The notes beneath the pieces were generated by a model. The model was not told where the DNA came from. It did not search any database and saw only the letters and a list, made by a program, of their open reading frames with translations. From Lasiodiplodia sp. COLG20 (Eukaryota; Ascomycota; Dothideomycetes; Botryosphaeriales; Botryosphaeriaceae), in assembly GCA_009801085.1 (NCBI GenBank), contig VNWV01000001.1, positions 744,001-808,000 on the forward strand: a stretch of DNA of 64,000 bases, in the 5' to 3' direction. Numbering within the stretch: the stretch's first letter is position 1; each line of letters opens with the position of its first letter. Positions 1-14,500 of this stretch are shown piece by piece. The position numbers and the translations under genes were made by a program.

Positions 1-1317
1 TCGTCCCGGAGAAGACGACCATTGACAGCGCCGCTGTCGACTCCTTCGTCGTCAAGTCCAGGAACACCGTCACCGGCGAGACTACTTCTCGCAGGGCTAG
101 GCACGTCGTCATTGCCACTGGCGGCAGGGCCAAGATCCCCGAGCCCTTCCCCAAGGACCACTCCAGGGTCATCCACTCTTCGGCCTTCAAGTACACTGCT
201 CCCAAGCTTCTGCCGGAGCGCAATGCTCCCTACAAGATTGCCGTCATTGGTGGCGGTCAAAGTGCTGCCGAGATCTTCGAGAACCTCCAGAGCAACTACC
301 CCAACTCGAACACCAACCTCATCATCAGGGCCCAGCACCTCCGCCCCAGTGACGACTCTCCCTTCGTCAACGAGATCTTCAACCCCGAGAGGACTGATGA
401 CATGTTCAGCCGTGACCCTGAACTCCGCACCAAGACCATCCTCGACGACAAGGTCACCAACTACGGTGTCGTTCGTCTCAACCTCCTTGAGAGGATTTTC
501 GAGACCATGTACCTCCAGAAGATGAGGTACGGCGCCCAGGAGAACTGGCCTCACAGGATCCTGAACTTCCGCACTGTTGTTGAGGCTGGCCAGTCCCCCG
601 TCATCAAGGGCGGTGTTCGTCTGGTGGTGAACAACCACAGCAATGAATTCTGCGCTCGCAAGACTGCAACTGAGGAGGTTCACGACTACGACCTGGTTGT
701 CGTCGCCGTCGGCTATGAGCGCAACGAGCACGAGGATATCCTGCAGGGCAGCCGCTGGCTGATGCCCGGTGGCGGCAGTGCCGGACAGAAGTGGGAGGTC
801 AACAGGCACTACGGCGTTTTGTTCGAAGAGGGCAAGGTTAGCCCTGATGCTGGCATTTGGTTGCAAGGTTGTAATGAGATGACGCACGGTGTAAGTTTTC
901 TCCAGTCCTTCCTGCTACTTTCCCCTCCCATCACCCCCGCCACCTCGCTTCCCAGCAGCCTGTGATTCGTTCGCCAAACTTGATTTCTCACCTTCCTATT
1001 CCGCCTCGCAAACCCTTCTCCATCATGTACAGGAAACCCATCTTCCGAAGGATCGGCAGATGGTACTCTTGTATATCACTCCACCCCCACGGGATTCTAG
1101 ACCTGATCCTCCACGATTTGAGGGATTAAATGCTGACAAGGCTTGGCGCTTACAGTTAAGTGATACCCTACTCTCCGTTTTGGCCATTAGAAGCCAGGAG
1201 GTTGTTTCTTCGATTTTCGGTCCACAGGTTGAGCATAGCAACGGCGTTCATCACGAGGAGGCTTCTCAGTCTCAAAACGGTCACCACGCCTCCCACCAGA
1301 CTCAGCTTCAGGCTTAG
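1..1317 (+). CDS. sidA: L-ornithine N5-monooxygenase, C-terminal part (cut by window start)
   Basis: Flavin- and NADPH-dependent hydroxylation of L-ornithine is the first committed step of hydroxamate siderophore synthesis. The reading frame is open from base 3, so the start and the FAD-binding N-terminus lie outside the window. Visible parts: an NADPH-binding Rossmann motif IAVIGGGQSAAEIF, a substrate-side stretch containing DDSPFVNEIFNPE, and DLVVVAVGYER, which corresponds to the family's D-x3-L/F-ATGY signature. Exon to 890, intron 891-1155 (gtaagt...acag, 265 bp, phase 0), last exon 1156-1317. The join reads CNEMTHG/LSDTLLSVLA, which matches the conserved family C-terminus. The end is a His/Gln-rich tail ending TQLQA. 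The intron is long for this window. No other siderophore gene is seen downstream. Family assignment is firm; the boundary of the last exon rests on family knowledge. Confidence 0.93.
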
Positions 1318-4300
1318 ACCTGAGGCATTGGTGAGGGATTGACGCGGATTATGCAGTCCTCAAGTTATCATTTCTGGGCTCGCGACTGTTCAAATTTGCT
1401 TTCTACAGTTTGATAAAAATATAGCTGTTTATGGAGTCTTTTTCAAAAAAGGATAAATGGGAACGAAATCTACACCTAGCTATTGCGACTTTTGAAATTT
1501 GCTCGGCGGTCCCGACTAAGTCCGACCCGGGCGCTGGGCTTCAGACCACTCCTTTGTTGTCGCCGAGCAGTGGTCGCTCTCGCCGTCGGAGGCCGCGGGC
1601 AATTCCGATGACGAAAAAAGCAGATGGAATGGCACTGAGGGACCGAAAAAAAAATGGGGCTGCTGGATCTGCAATTCGCCTGCATATGCGTGCGGGCATT
1701 GTAAGTCTCGCCAAATTCCGCTACTAAGAATGTTTCGGCCACCTACCATGTCCGCGTGAGGGCCCATCCCTTCAGGCAGGCTACCAGTGAGAGCATAACA
1801 GCGGAGATTGATGTGATCGTACCTGGCTATGCTTTAATCTCACTGTGACGCCTTTGCCACCCGATGTACGGGATGGGAGTGAGCAGCGGCGGATCCGGCG
1901 GAGAATCAAGTTTGCCTACCTACTAGCCTGGACCCGCCTAGCTGGCTCTGCAGCGGGTAAGTAGCATGGGGCTTCAAGCCCGACTTCCTTCACATGCCTT
2001 CCTTCTCTTAGCTTTTTCTTAGCTTTCCCTGCCCCTTGTTGGGCAATGGTGAATCCATGGTGTGTACTCGATGGAGCTAGGCTGTGGGATTCTGGGCACC
2101 AAGCGTCTGTGGCTCGCAGCTATTACGGTATGCAGCGCGAAAGAAAGGCCGGTGGGGGGAGCGCTTTCTGTGGCGGCGGCGAACCCGCTGGCTTTCTCGC
2201 GTCGCTATTGGAGCTTGGGTACGGTCCGGCCAATGCCATCCCACGTTCCAACGACCCTTCTTGCTCTCTTCTGTGCATGCTATTACGGTGAAGAATGAAG
2301 AAACGGGGACCACTTTCCGCCTTTCCATAAGGTGCTATGATCCTCATCAGGCCGGTCACGGAGGCGGTTCGGACTCGATTGGGATCGCTAAAAAGAGGGG
2401 GTTGTTCCTGACAACTGTTCAACGTGTGGGGGAAATGGAGCAATGCCATTGCTTATTTGGCGCAGGGATCAATGGCCAAATTGAAACTGGTTTCAGGGAC
2501 GTGTCCCCGCTGATGTTTCCTTTTGCGTCATGTGGAGACGCATGCGTTGTTGTAGCCTCACGTCGTCGGGTTTACGCTATGGTGTGCTTGGGCGTCCAGT
2601 CTCGCCAACTTGTACATGGCAGCAGATCTGCTAGTACTATTCTTGGCCTCATGCATGGGCCCCTTTGATGGGCGGTCGCCCTAGTCATGATTGGCCCGTT
2701 CCCTTTTACCATTTTACAAATGGATATCGTCAGGCGCAGCAGACGGAGCAAGGCGAGCATGTATCGTCCGGTGTAAACCGATCCGCACGGGTCGGCCTTA
2801 AGGTCGGCGAGCTCGGCAGCCATCCCGTCCGTACCCGCTCTGACACAGGCCTGTTGTTGTATCCCGTCGGCACGGGTCTCTTGTTTTAGCGTTGCAACCT
2901 TGAGAGCAAATCACAAGCCCTCGTCTCTGCAGAATTTCTCTGGATCTGCCTCACAATTTCTTTTTAATTTTCTTTATTGGGGATTGTGGAGTCTGCGAGT
3001 AACATGGGCGATGACGTTTGATATTTGCATGTTGGTGACATCCTGCATGCTGTTTACATTACCTACTCCTCGCTGTCAGATACCTACTAAGACTCACCAG
3101 CCCGGAGACCAATGAGAGCATCTAAATGCACTTCTTTTATCAACCAGGTATACTCATAGCGCAAATTTAGGTTGGTGCCGTCGACCTTCGAATGGTCCAT
3201 TGTGATCTTATAAGCAGATTGTGAAGCTTTTTTCGTTTGAAGAAGTACCCTTGCTATTTCGGCTCGCCCCCTTCAGAAAACGACAGGGGCATGATAAGAT
3301 AGAGCCGCCCTGGCATCGGAGTGTGAGGTCGACTTCGGGAATGGTCCCAATTGCGCATCAGGCCTTGGTGGTCATCCTCAGCACGACGGATCGTCTCTCT
3401 TCTCCGATATGGGATCGGCGCAGCCTTGTGTCCGGCAGCACTAAATGCCGCGGTTATTCGCCGACTGGTGGGTCCACTCCATGGGGGAGACGTTTCAAGT
3501 GTCCAGGTTAAGGATGCTTTGCGGTCGGCGCATTTGCAACAGAAGCATTGTGGCTGCTCGTGGCTGGTGATTCGCTGCTCGGTGTACGGATTTACCAACA
3601 TGAGGCTCGGCTTTGGGTTCTTCAGACTGGGCCTGGTAGGCGCTGTAGCCGCTACAAGGGCTGCTGACCCCGCTTACTTGGTTTTGACTGCCTCCTGGTT
3701 GGTCTTTGCCTGTTCCTGAGAGCTTGCCGATGGGTCAGAGGTACATGTGAGCTCCTCAGCTGATACCTGCCAGGGCGCGAAGCCGGAAGAAGCGCAGAAA
3801 AAAAAATTGGTGAGACCCGAGGGTTTGGAGGTGGCGCGCCGCCATCAATTTGGCGCGGGGCTGGCTGGTACGACCTTCCTCTTTTCTGCCAATCCCCCTC
3901 TTTTGCCTCCACTGTGATGTGAGAAACGTGGTGTTGCGCTGCAGATTGTACGCGCAATCATATCGAATGGATTGATTAGCATCCCTCTCATTCGCCAGAC
4001 GCTTCACGACGCGAATCCGCAACACCCACCATCCGCTCGACCCGCTCGAAAAGGACGCAGCCGTGGCATCAAAATCTTCGCCGTCATATGCGTCGGGCCA
4101 GTTCTGGTTGCTTTCAGGCGAGCTCCACTCGTTCTACGGATGTTTCCTTTCCCGCTGACCAAAGCATTGAAGCATTGCCCCCACACTATTTCATCTCGTC
4201 TCGGGACCTTCTCCGGACAGAATCATGCACGAGAGGCAGCGATTTCGATGCCCTTGGTACGAGTAACCAAGGGCTGGGCGAGGCTGTGCCAGTGCAGTGG

Positions 4301-5409
4301 TCTGTCAGCAATGCCAAAGCAGGAAACAGACGCTTCAGCCGAGCGATGGCGACTCAGGACGCAGTCGCAGATCTTGTCGAAGCCGCGGCAAATTCGGATC
4401 AATTCGGTGATGTTCTTTTGTGGTGGCTGCAGGAGTGCGAGTACGACCAGAGTTTGGATGCCCTTGCCGATATCGCTATCGCACTGAGGTCAAGCTCTTC
4501 TCCACACAATTCGGAAATCACTTCCGTGGCTGCAGTGAATTTTCTGGAACCGAGCTGACGCCTGGACGTCAGAGGCTTCGACCTGTCGAAAGTCTATTTT
4601 TCTGCTCTTGGCGGTCCCTGGGGATCTTGGACTCCGTCCTTGGTCGCACCTTGGTGTTGATAATATTGGTTGGTCACGCCGAGGGCCTGTGTGCGTGATC
4701 GTTGCCATGACCTCGTAAAGAAAGGTATTGAACGGCCGTTCGTGACATCGTCTTGAGGGGGGGGCCTCTTGCCTTGGTTCAGCAGGCGCCATTGCTACGT
4801 TGACGGGTTCCCGATGAGGAATTGTAGACGAGTCGCGGAAGGTGAGCCATAGAGTGCCTTACTCAGCAAATCACGTGATTCAGGTGCAGTCGGGTGGAAT
4901 GCCCGGGCTGCGGGTTGTTGAGCATGTTCCTCAGAGCGCCTGCTGTTGTTGACCCACTCAGCTGCTCACGATCAAGCATGTGCATCTTCGAATGGCTTCC
5001 GCCGCTCCTTGCGTGGTGGTGAGCGTGTCTGCCTGGAATCTCACGTGGCTTAAGCCCCGCGCTTACTTGTTTCGGAATGAAACATTGAGAGTACGAGGGC
5101 GGTGGCAGGGGTGTCGAGCGCTGGCGATTCCGCAGATTCCAGGCCGTTTTCGCTTTGGCAGAGGTCAATGGTGAGCGAGAATGGCGTGGCCGCAAGCAGC
5201 AATGTTCTCGAAGGCTCAGAACCCCATTTCTGATCGACGAAGTGTCGTGGCGTTGACATGGGTGTTGAGGAGCTATCCCCTCGCGGGTGGCGTCAGAGCT
5301 TCACGAACCCCACTATCTGCTGTCGGCCAACGCCTCCAACTCCCCTATCCCCCTTCCTCATCCTCGACCAGCATCACCACCGCCCTCAATTCTCTCCTCA
5401 TCCGCAATC
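1318..5409. other. long gene-poor region, no supported gene
   Basis: About 4.1 kb between sidA and phosphoglucomutase. Six-frame reading gives only short, overlapping frames with no recognisable family. The one stretch that looks protein-like is about 4347-4490 on + (acidic, Asp/Ala/Leu-rich, containing DVLLWWLQECEYDQ). A different frame at about 4018-4160 also reads plausibly (containing GQFWLLSGELHSFYG). The two are in different frames, and no convincing start or splice pair joins them. This may be an unrecognised gene, a decayed one or chance. The last few hundred bases should hold the phosphoglucomutase promoter, with C/T-rich sequence close to the start codon. Confidence 0.5.
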
Positions 5410-7189
<1,780 letters not shown>

Positions 7190-7710
7190 ATGCGCCTGCC
7201 GGGGGACTGCGGATTGACGAGTGATGATAAAAATGGTTAGGTGCACTCAGATTGCTCCAGCATTAATTTCCTTGTTTTTTTTTGTTTTGGCAGCGGACGT
7301 ATATCGAGCATTCGCAGTAGTCTCGGAATATAGAAAACAATCAAAGTACCTATGTCGTCATGGCGTGGAGGTTTCTCGGACGTGAGGCTGCAATCCTTAA
7401 TCAAAGTTAGCTTTCACATGTGTGGAATGCTGGCCGCATGCAGGGCGGATCTGCCACAGGCATGGAGGCGGGGGACGAGAGGCGGGGCGGGGTCGCATGT
7501 TGGAAGTGCATTTCGAGGAGTTGGGCATCGGGGGCGTGTGCGCTGCCAGCGTGATGGTGGGCGGTGTGTGGACCGGTAGAGTAGCGCGTGGCTTAGCGGC
7601 CCCAGGCGTCATCATACCTACACAGGCCCCTCGCCGCGGCCGCCGCATCCAAACCTCGCCCGACTCTCCTCCAATTCTGCTTTCCCTCGAGTATCTCGCA
7701 CCTCCCAGTC
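7190..7710. other. intergenic, phosphoglucomutase 3' end / KES1 promoter
   Basis: 521 bp between two genes on the same strand. The 5' part is A/T-rich with T-runs (about 7270-7285), consistent with a 3' UTR. The 3' part (about 7620-7700) is C/T-rich, as is common just upstream of filamentous fungal start codons. No gene or RNA recognised. Confidence 0.6.
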
Positions 7711-9066
7711 ATGTCGTCCAACAGTAATGCCGAGGCCTCGGCCGTGCCGCCCCAGGCGCGGAGCTCGTGGACGTCGTTCCTCAAGGTACGCCTCGTTTAG
7801 GCGCCGCGCATACCAACACCGCTCGCTGACGGCCATGTAGTCGATCGCCTCGTTCAACGGCGACCTGTCGTCCATGACCGCCCCGCCCTTCATCCTCAGC
7901 TCCACCTCCCTCGTCGAGTTCTCGTCGTACTGGGCCGAGCACCCCCAGCTCTTCGTCGCCCCCGCACACAAGGAGGACCCTGCCGAGCGCGCCCTCGCCG
8001 TGCTCAAGTGGTTCCTCAGCACTCTCAAGCAGCAGTACGCCAGCCGCAGCGAGAAGCTCGGCAGCGAGAAGAAGCCCCTCAACCCCTTCCTTGGCGAGCT
8101 GTTCCTGGGCAAGTGGGAGGATGCCGCCGGCACTACAGAGCTCGTCAGCGAGCAGGTCAGGTACGGAACGCCCCATGACGCTCTCGAGTGCCCACTGACG
8201 CTCGCACTGCAGCCACCACCCGCCCGTCACGGCCTACTCGATCTGGAACGACGAGCACGGCGTGCGCCTGACCGGCTACTGCGGCCAGAAGGCCTCGTTC
8301 TCGCGCACCATCAACGTCAAGGTAAGTGAGCGTAGCACCGATCTGCGAGCGCACTGACTGACGCTTTGTGCCACTCGGGCAGCAAATCGGCCACGCCGTA
8401 CTCCACATCGACGCCTACGACGAAGACTACCTGATCACCCTGCCCTCGCTGCACATTGAGGGCCTGATCACCGGCTCGCCCTATGTCGAGCTGAACCGCC
8501 AGTCCTACATCACCTCCTCGTCGGGCTACACAGCCAAGATCGACTACAGCGGTCGCGGCTGGATCAGCGGCAAGAAGAACAGCTTCACCGCCTCGCTGTA
8601 CCCCCACGACAAGACTGAGAAGGATGCCATCTACACCATCGACGGCCAGTGGACCGAGGCCTTCACCATCAAGAAGAAGAAGGACACGGTCGAGACGTAT
8701 GATGCCCGCACCAACAAGACCACCCCCCTGACCCTTGCCCCCGTCGAGACCCAAGACGAGCTGGAGAGTCGCCGCGCGTGGCAGAAGGTTGCCGTCGCCA
8801 TCCAGGCCGGCGACATGGACACGACCGGCCGCGAGAAGAGCCTCATCGAGAACCAGCAGCGCGAGCTGCGCCGCGTCGAGAAGGAGGAGGGCAGAGAGTG
8901 GCAGCGCCGCTACTTCACCCGCACCGACGACTTCCCCGTCTTCGAGAAGCTCGCCGCTCGCATCCAGGAGCCCGTCGAGGCCGAAAAGACCAACGGCGTG
9001 TGGAAGTTCGACCCCGAAAAGGCCGCAAAGTACCTTTCCAAGGCCACCACTGCCCCTTCGTCGTGA
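7711..9066 (+). CDS. kes1: oxysterol-binding protein, Kes1/Osh4 type
   Basis: A short OSBP-related lipid-transfer protein. The family exchanges sterol and phosphatidylinositol 4-phosphate between membranes, chiefly at Golgi/ER contacts. Four exons: 7711-7785, 7841-8160, 8213-8321, 8383-9066, giving 395 residues. It consists of the ORD domain only, with no PH, ankyrin or transmembrane part. The OSBP fingerprint EQVSHHPP at residues 129-136 is rebuilt across the second intron. Other family features: PFNPxLGE-like [13 protein letters not shown], and a C-terminal charged helix ([13 protein letters not shown]...) followed by [12 protein letters not shown]. The introns (55, 52, 61 bp) are canonical. 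The start ATG gives [20 protein letters not shown], a low-conservation leader before the lid region [18 protein letters not shown]. Confidence 0.95.
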
Positions 9067-11546
9067 TTTTCTTTTTCCTCGACCAGCTGAGATTTGCAAA
9101 TTTAAACCGATAGAACGGATGGCTGGGGCTATATGCATTCTCGAATCTCGTCCGACATTGCAATTCTTTTTATCGTTCTTGTATTATGCTAGGGTTTATC
9201 AATAACGCACACGGTCAGAGCATCAAACGGATAGTTTGGAACTGCTGCCTCTCCTACCATACGCGCGGCAGTCGCCAGGATAGCTGATGTAATATTTTTC
9301 TTATCCTCCCTCGCGCGTCCTTTGGCCACAGTTGAGTAAGAAAGCGAACAGTTTCAATTCATAATAAACGCGACCAACCAGCTTTCATTCCATCAGTCTC
9401 TTTTTCCTTCTATTGACATTCACGACGCCAACGAAACCATCACCCTTGTGCTTGTCCTGCGAGAGGCTAGAAAAATAAGATTTTCTTAAACTTTTTGGCT
9501 TTGCCCTTTCCTTCCTCCCGCGTCCAGTACGTGTCTTTTCGCGGGGAGGAATGATGCGATAGAAATCAGCCTAAGTTTTCCGAGTGGGGTTGGGGGGGTG
9601 GCGCACACGCATTCGTAAGCAGAGAGAGTACATAGAGCAAACGGCAAAGTTCGGGTTCAGTTTGGCTACCAAGCTCGAAGAATGAGGCTTTCCATCACTC
9701 CGGGAGGGGGGAAGCATAAATTTTCTTGCACCATTTATCGGGCCATTGTTGGTCATGTCTCGTATGACATCTGCTCCTTCGATCGTGGCTTAGAGCAGAA
9801 TTCCAATGGTAGTAAAGGGGAAAGGGGGAACGGAGGCGCAGAAGCACGGCGCATGATGTGAGGCATGGTACCATAACATTACTGCTTTGAGTGCGGCTTT
9901 TTTCGGGAGTAAAACGGATGGGGTTGAGATATGTCTCATCAAGCCCGGGTAGTAGCAGGCCGAAGGTCATGAGGAGGGATGATGGCGGCAGTGGGCTAAC
10001 CTTTAAATAGATGAACAAGTCAGATCGGTAGCGCAAAGAAGTGTGTCTTGAAGGCTATTTTCTTTTTTGGCTTCCTGGTCATGTGCATCGCGAAGCCCCC
10101 CCTCTTCTGCTGATGTCTGTCAGACTGGGAGCAAAAGAGTGAAGGGCAGGAATATTGAGAGAGAGGGAGAGCATTCTGAGGCATCCGCTACGCACTTTCA
10201 ACCCAGGGGGGGTTTATCATACTTCCATACAAACATCGGGAAGAAAGACGTTTATTACACAGCTCTTCTCAGCAAAGGATCCGGCATCCGGAAATGTTTT
10301 ATTATTATTGCCTCTGGAAAAGGCCCAGTTCTTTGGAGGCTTTTTATTCGTTATTGAATTGAAGAAGATAGAAAAAAAGAAAAAAAGAGCCACGTGGCCG
10401 AAATCAAACCGTTGTTTAGTCGTTATTCGTAAATAGCAGATAAGCATCCTATCGAGATATCCCATCTCATTGCCTGTGTAGCACACCGAAGACCGGAATA
10501 ATCATAGAGAAGCATGACAAGAGCAAAAACAGGTGACAGAATAGTATAAACGTACATATCCACCAAGGAGAACAAAAGGCGATGAATGGATGAAATAAAA
10601 TATACAGAATAACAGACAGCGGCTGAAGAAGAAAAAAACAAGTAAAAGCATGTATCTCCTGAGGTGCCGTTCCTGTGAATCTATAATGGACAGCCGGCTA
10701 TTTGCTCTTACTCCAGAAACGCCTCCCAGAAAACAACCGTGAGGCAGAAAACGGCCAAAGTCCATCTGGCATAATCGCATCACTACAAGAACAGGCCGGG
10801 GCTGTTTTCATTAAGTCGTCCTAGACCAACTTCTGACCAGTAACGGTGACCCGAAAACGAGTGTCTGCCCCTGAACAAATGATCAAGAGCATGGCGCAGG
10901 AAATCCACAAGGGAGAAGAGCAACAGTGGAGAAGCAATACATCAGCAAGAAGAGTATATCCACGTAAGTGAAACCATGTAATCAAAACAAGAGCAAAACC
11001 CCGAATTTGTTTAGAAAGAAGTGTAAAAAGAAAACACAAAGCCCTTCCGCCACCATAGAAAGAATTCTCCCGCATTTGCACCCCGAGCCCACTTTCACCT
11101 TGCCCGTCGCCAATTAATTTCTCTGTCAAAGAAAATGAAGAAGACCCCTCCTTCGCCACGCAAATGCCCTTTTTTTAGTTTACCCAAACCCGGCGCACTG
11201 AAAATGCATCAAGAAAGGAAAAAGTTAAGGGAGACTCTTGCCACCCTTCTCTCTGGAAAGAGAATTAAGAGCAGTAAATCAAACGGGACAAGAGACTCGC
11301 TCCTTGCCCCGTCTTTTGTATAGACGCCAGTTGTTCAGAAGAAAGGTGTCGTGTGTCAAGTCATACCACATGAGCATTTCGTTCGTGACGTGTCCCAAAC
11401 CATCGAGCTACAGGCCGTCATCTGCGTGGCCATCGCTTTCCTGAGCTGCTTGGGATTGAGGAATTTGAAGGCTGCTGGCATCACTTGACGGCTTCGGCCA
11501 AGAGGCCGTAGCTTGTCCCTAACTTTGCGCAGCGATAGCTGTGCGT
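9067..11546. other. long intergenic region between convergent genes
   Basis: About 2.5 kb between the 3' ends of KES1 (+) and NOT1 (-). A/T-richer than the flanking genes, with A-runs (about 10365-10390), AATAAA-like hexamers (for example near 9364) and purine-rich patches. No reading frame resembles a protein family, and no tRNA or other structured RNA was recognised. With two 3' ends converging here, much of it may be 3' UTR. Confidence 0.6.
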
Positions 11547-14500
11547 TTACGAAATAGCCCTCGGACTCTGGTTAATGTGCTGGAACAAGGCTCCAAAGAG
11601 GCGTTCGACCTGGAGTGATATTAGTATACATCATAGGCTGATTCACGTGTAAATGGGGAACTCACCTCAGGTGCCGCCTTGACGAAAGGCAACTCCCAGA
11701 ATTGGTAATCACGGTTCTTGAGAATCTCCAGCAGTGTGATGATAAGACCCCAGGGGTGCGGGCGGTGGACTAGAAGGCGCTCAAGGAGAACACGCGTGAT
11801 CTGCTGCTTGACGTCGAGGCTAATCTGGTCGCTGCTGGAACCGAAAAGGTGCAGAATTGCATAGCTGAACCAGTGAGTGTGGCTGTTGGGCCAGCGCAGC
11901 TGATTTGTCATGGCGCTAAGGAAGTGGTAGCGGCCTTCAGCGCGCAGCTCCTTCGCAAGGTTTTCCAAAAGCTTCGCATGAGGTGAAGTGGCGCTGAACA
12001 CTGGGCCCTTGCCAGCAGTGGAGACAGCGTTGCTGCCGACGTAGAGGGCGATCGAATGCAAAAGGGCCGTGTCGACAAGAACTGGAGCGAAAGCCAGTCC
12101 AGTCTCTTCACGCTCAGGAGAGTAGATAGCATCGCAGAGCTTCTGGATTTCCTCCGGACTCTGCTCGGTCGACTGGAGAAGGGTGTCGACGGTATCCTTG
12201 ATGCCGTGCAGCTTGAGAGGCTCTTCGACATCGCAACGAACCGCTGGGGCCTTCCTCACATCCTCAAGGCGGTCCACCTTGAAGCCCGCAGTGAAGGGGT
12301 CAGGAAGCTCGGGATAGGACGATGGGTAGGCGCTGACGACCAGATTGCGCAGCTGGGTACAGTGCATCGGAATTGCATTGCACAAGCGGAAATGGTTCTC
12401 AGCCAGGAACTCGGGGAAGTCGTGGTGGATGACTAGAAGGACCCTTAGAACGCCTCGGTAGAAGTTGCGAGCTTCAACGCTGGGCTCTACCGGCTTCATG
12501 AGGTTACCGGCGTAAGAGAGGACAACTTCGGTCAGCTTAGCGTAGAGGTTCCATCTAGTATCATCGGCCAACTTGAGCATGACGGGCATGAACATGCGGT
12601 GTGAAACCAAGGTGAGCCAAGCAAAGGAGAAACCAGGAAGATGCTTGGGTTGGAGCACCAGGAGAGCCTTGCCCATGACCAACATGAACTCTAGCTCAAG
12701 ACCCGGAAGGAGATCCCTCACGTCATGAAGCTCGCAGATGATGGAGTTGAAGAGGCGGAAGAACACCTTCTGGTTGAAACGCTCGTGACGGGTACGGTGG
12801 TGGTGAATCAGTACCATGATGACCAAGCTTAGGATTCCCTCAAGGTATCCCGGCTTTTTGGAGACGGTAGCGCCCTCACTTTCGCTCTGGTAGACGACCA
12901 AAGACACGACGAGTTTAGCCAAGCCATCAACGAAGATGTAGGCGTTGTCCAGGCTGGGGAAGGGGACAAGCTCCTCACGTTCATACGCATCCACCGAAGC
13001 CTCGACGCAGACACGAATGAAGTGAGCAGAGTCGTTCTGGCTCTTCAGGAAGCCGCGGGCATGTAGCTGGTTAATGAAAGCCGCGATCATCCTCTCAGAA
13101 GGAGGTTGACGTTGGCCGTAGCGGACCAGGTGGATCCACTCTTCGAATACGTACTCAACCTGGTACTTGCCACCTACATCGGGAGGAGTCGGTGCGCGCT
13201 CCTGCGGCACTTGAAGCTTGGACATGATGAGTTTGCCGACCTCCAGATCGGAATCCTCAGAGAGCCATTGAGCAAGGGCTTCCAGCGACCTAGAGAAGTC
13301 TGTGCGGAAAGCTGCAGGGGTGGCACCGAGGAGAATTTCGTCCATGAACTGGGAGAGGAAATCCAAAGCGTGCAAATTGCGAGCTTGGATAGCTTTGGAT
13401 GCCGCCATGTCGACGCGCTGGAGATCAAGAAGACCGGCGGTCACCATGCAGATGACAACCGGAGCGTTAAGCAGGCGCTCATTTTCGATGTTTGCAAGCC
13501 ACATCATAATCTGTCGAGAGGTATTGACGGAAATTTGACACAATTGAATAACCAACTGTACCATAACCTCGATCTCTAGGCGACGCTCTGCCTCTGAGAA
13601 CAGGTACGTGACGACGCGCCCGGCGATGCCCAAGCAGAGATTGTCCCTTGTCGTACCCGAGCTCTCAACAAGATGGATCAGTTGCTCGAAAGCATCGCGA
13701 GTAGGGGCAGATGGTCCCAGCTCCTCAATATGCTCCTCTTGAGCTTCCTTTGAAGTGCGTTGCAGATCCAAAAGGAGAGTCAATGCACGCTCGCTGGCGG
13801 TATGAGCATCAACATAACCATTGAGCTGAGCCTGTGGCATTGTAGCAGACATCGGAGGAGCAGTTTGAAGACGTGTGGGAGCTTGTGAACCCGGGCGGGG
13901 GATAGCAGGGGGCTCTGCTGGCGTAGGTAGGTTCGGAACTTGAGGGTATTGCTCCTGTAGCACCTCTGACATTTGGCGGCCGTTGTCTTGGGATGCGTTG
14001 TTGACTTGGGACATGCCGCGAGCCTGACGACCGAAGTCCTCGTAGATAGCCAGTTGCTCCGCGTTGAGCCCTCCAGGGCTCTGTCTGTACGGCTCCGGAA
14101 TGAAAGTAGCCCAGTGTTTGACGGGGGGATCGTTGAAGGGCTCGCGAGGGTTGGTGTTGCGATGGTAACGGCGAGCACGAGTGCCTCCTTCAATTTGAAC
14201 GTCGATCTCCGCGATAGATTGCTGCTCCGCTGCTTGTTCAACCATGCCGCAAACCGTGTCCAGATTGTCATTGACAAACATGAGGATCAGGCCCTCAGGC
14301 AGTGCTTGCTCTGGAAGATCGCGGGCCAGGATACGGATGTTGTTCATGATGCTCATGCGCAACGGCTCCTTGCAGGTCACAAGAGCGAGACTACCGGATA
14401 GCGACTTAACCATGGTGTGCGCAGCCTCCCGCATCTTGTTCTCGTCAGCCTCAGTGGCAAAATCCTTTGCAACTAGTTGCGATGTAGAGATGGCGGCGAT

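Noticed and set aside
8317..9138. 273-codon minus-strand frame opposite KES1
   Set aside because: Antisense shadow of the last KES1 exon; same codon-bias artefact.
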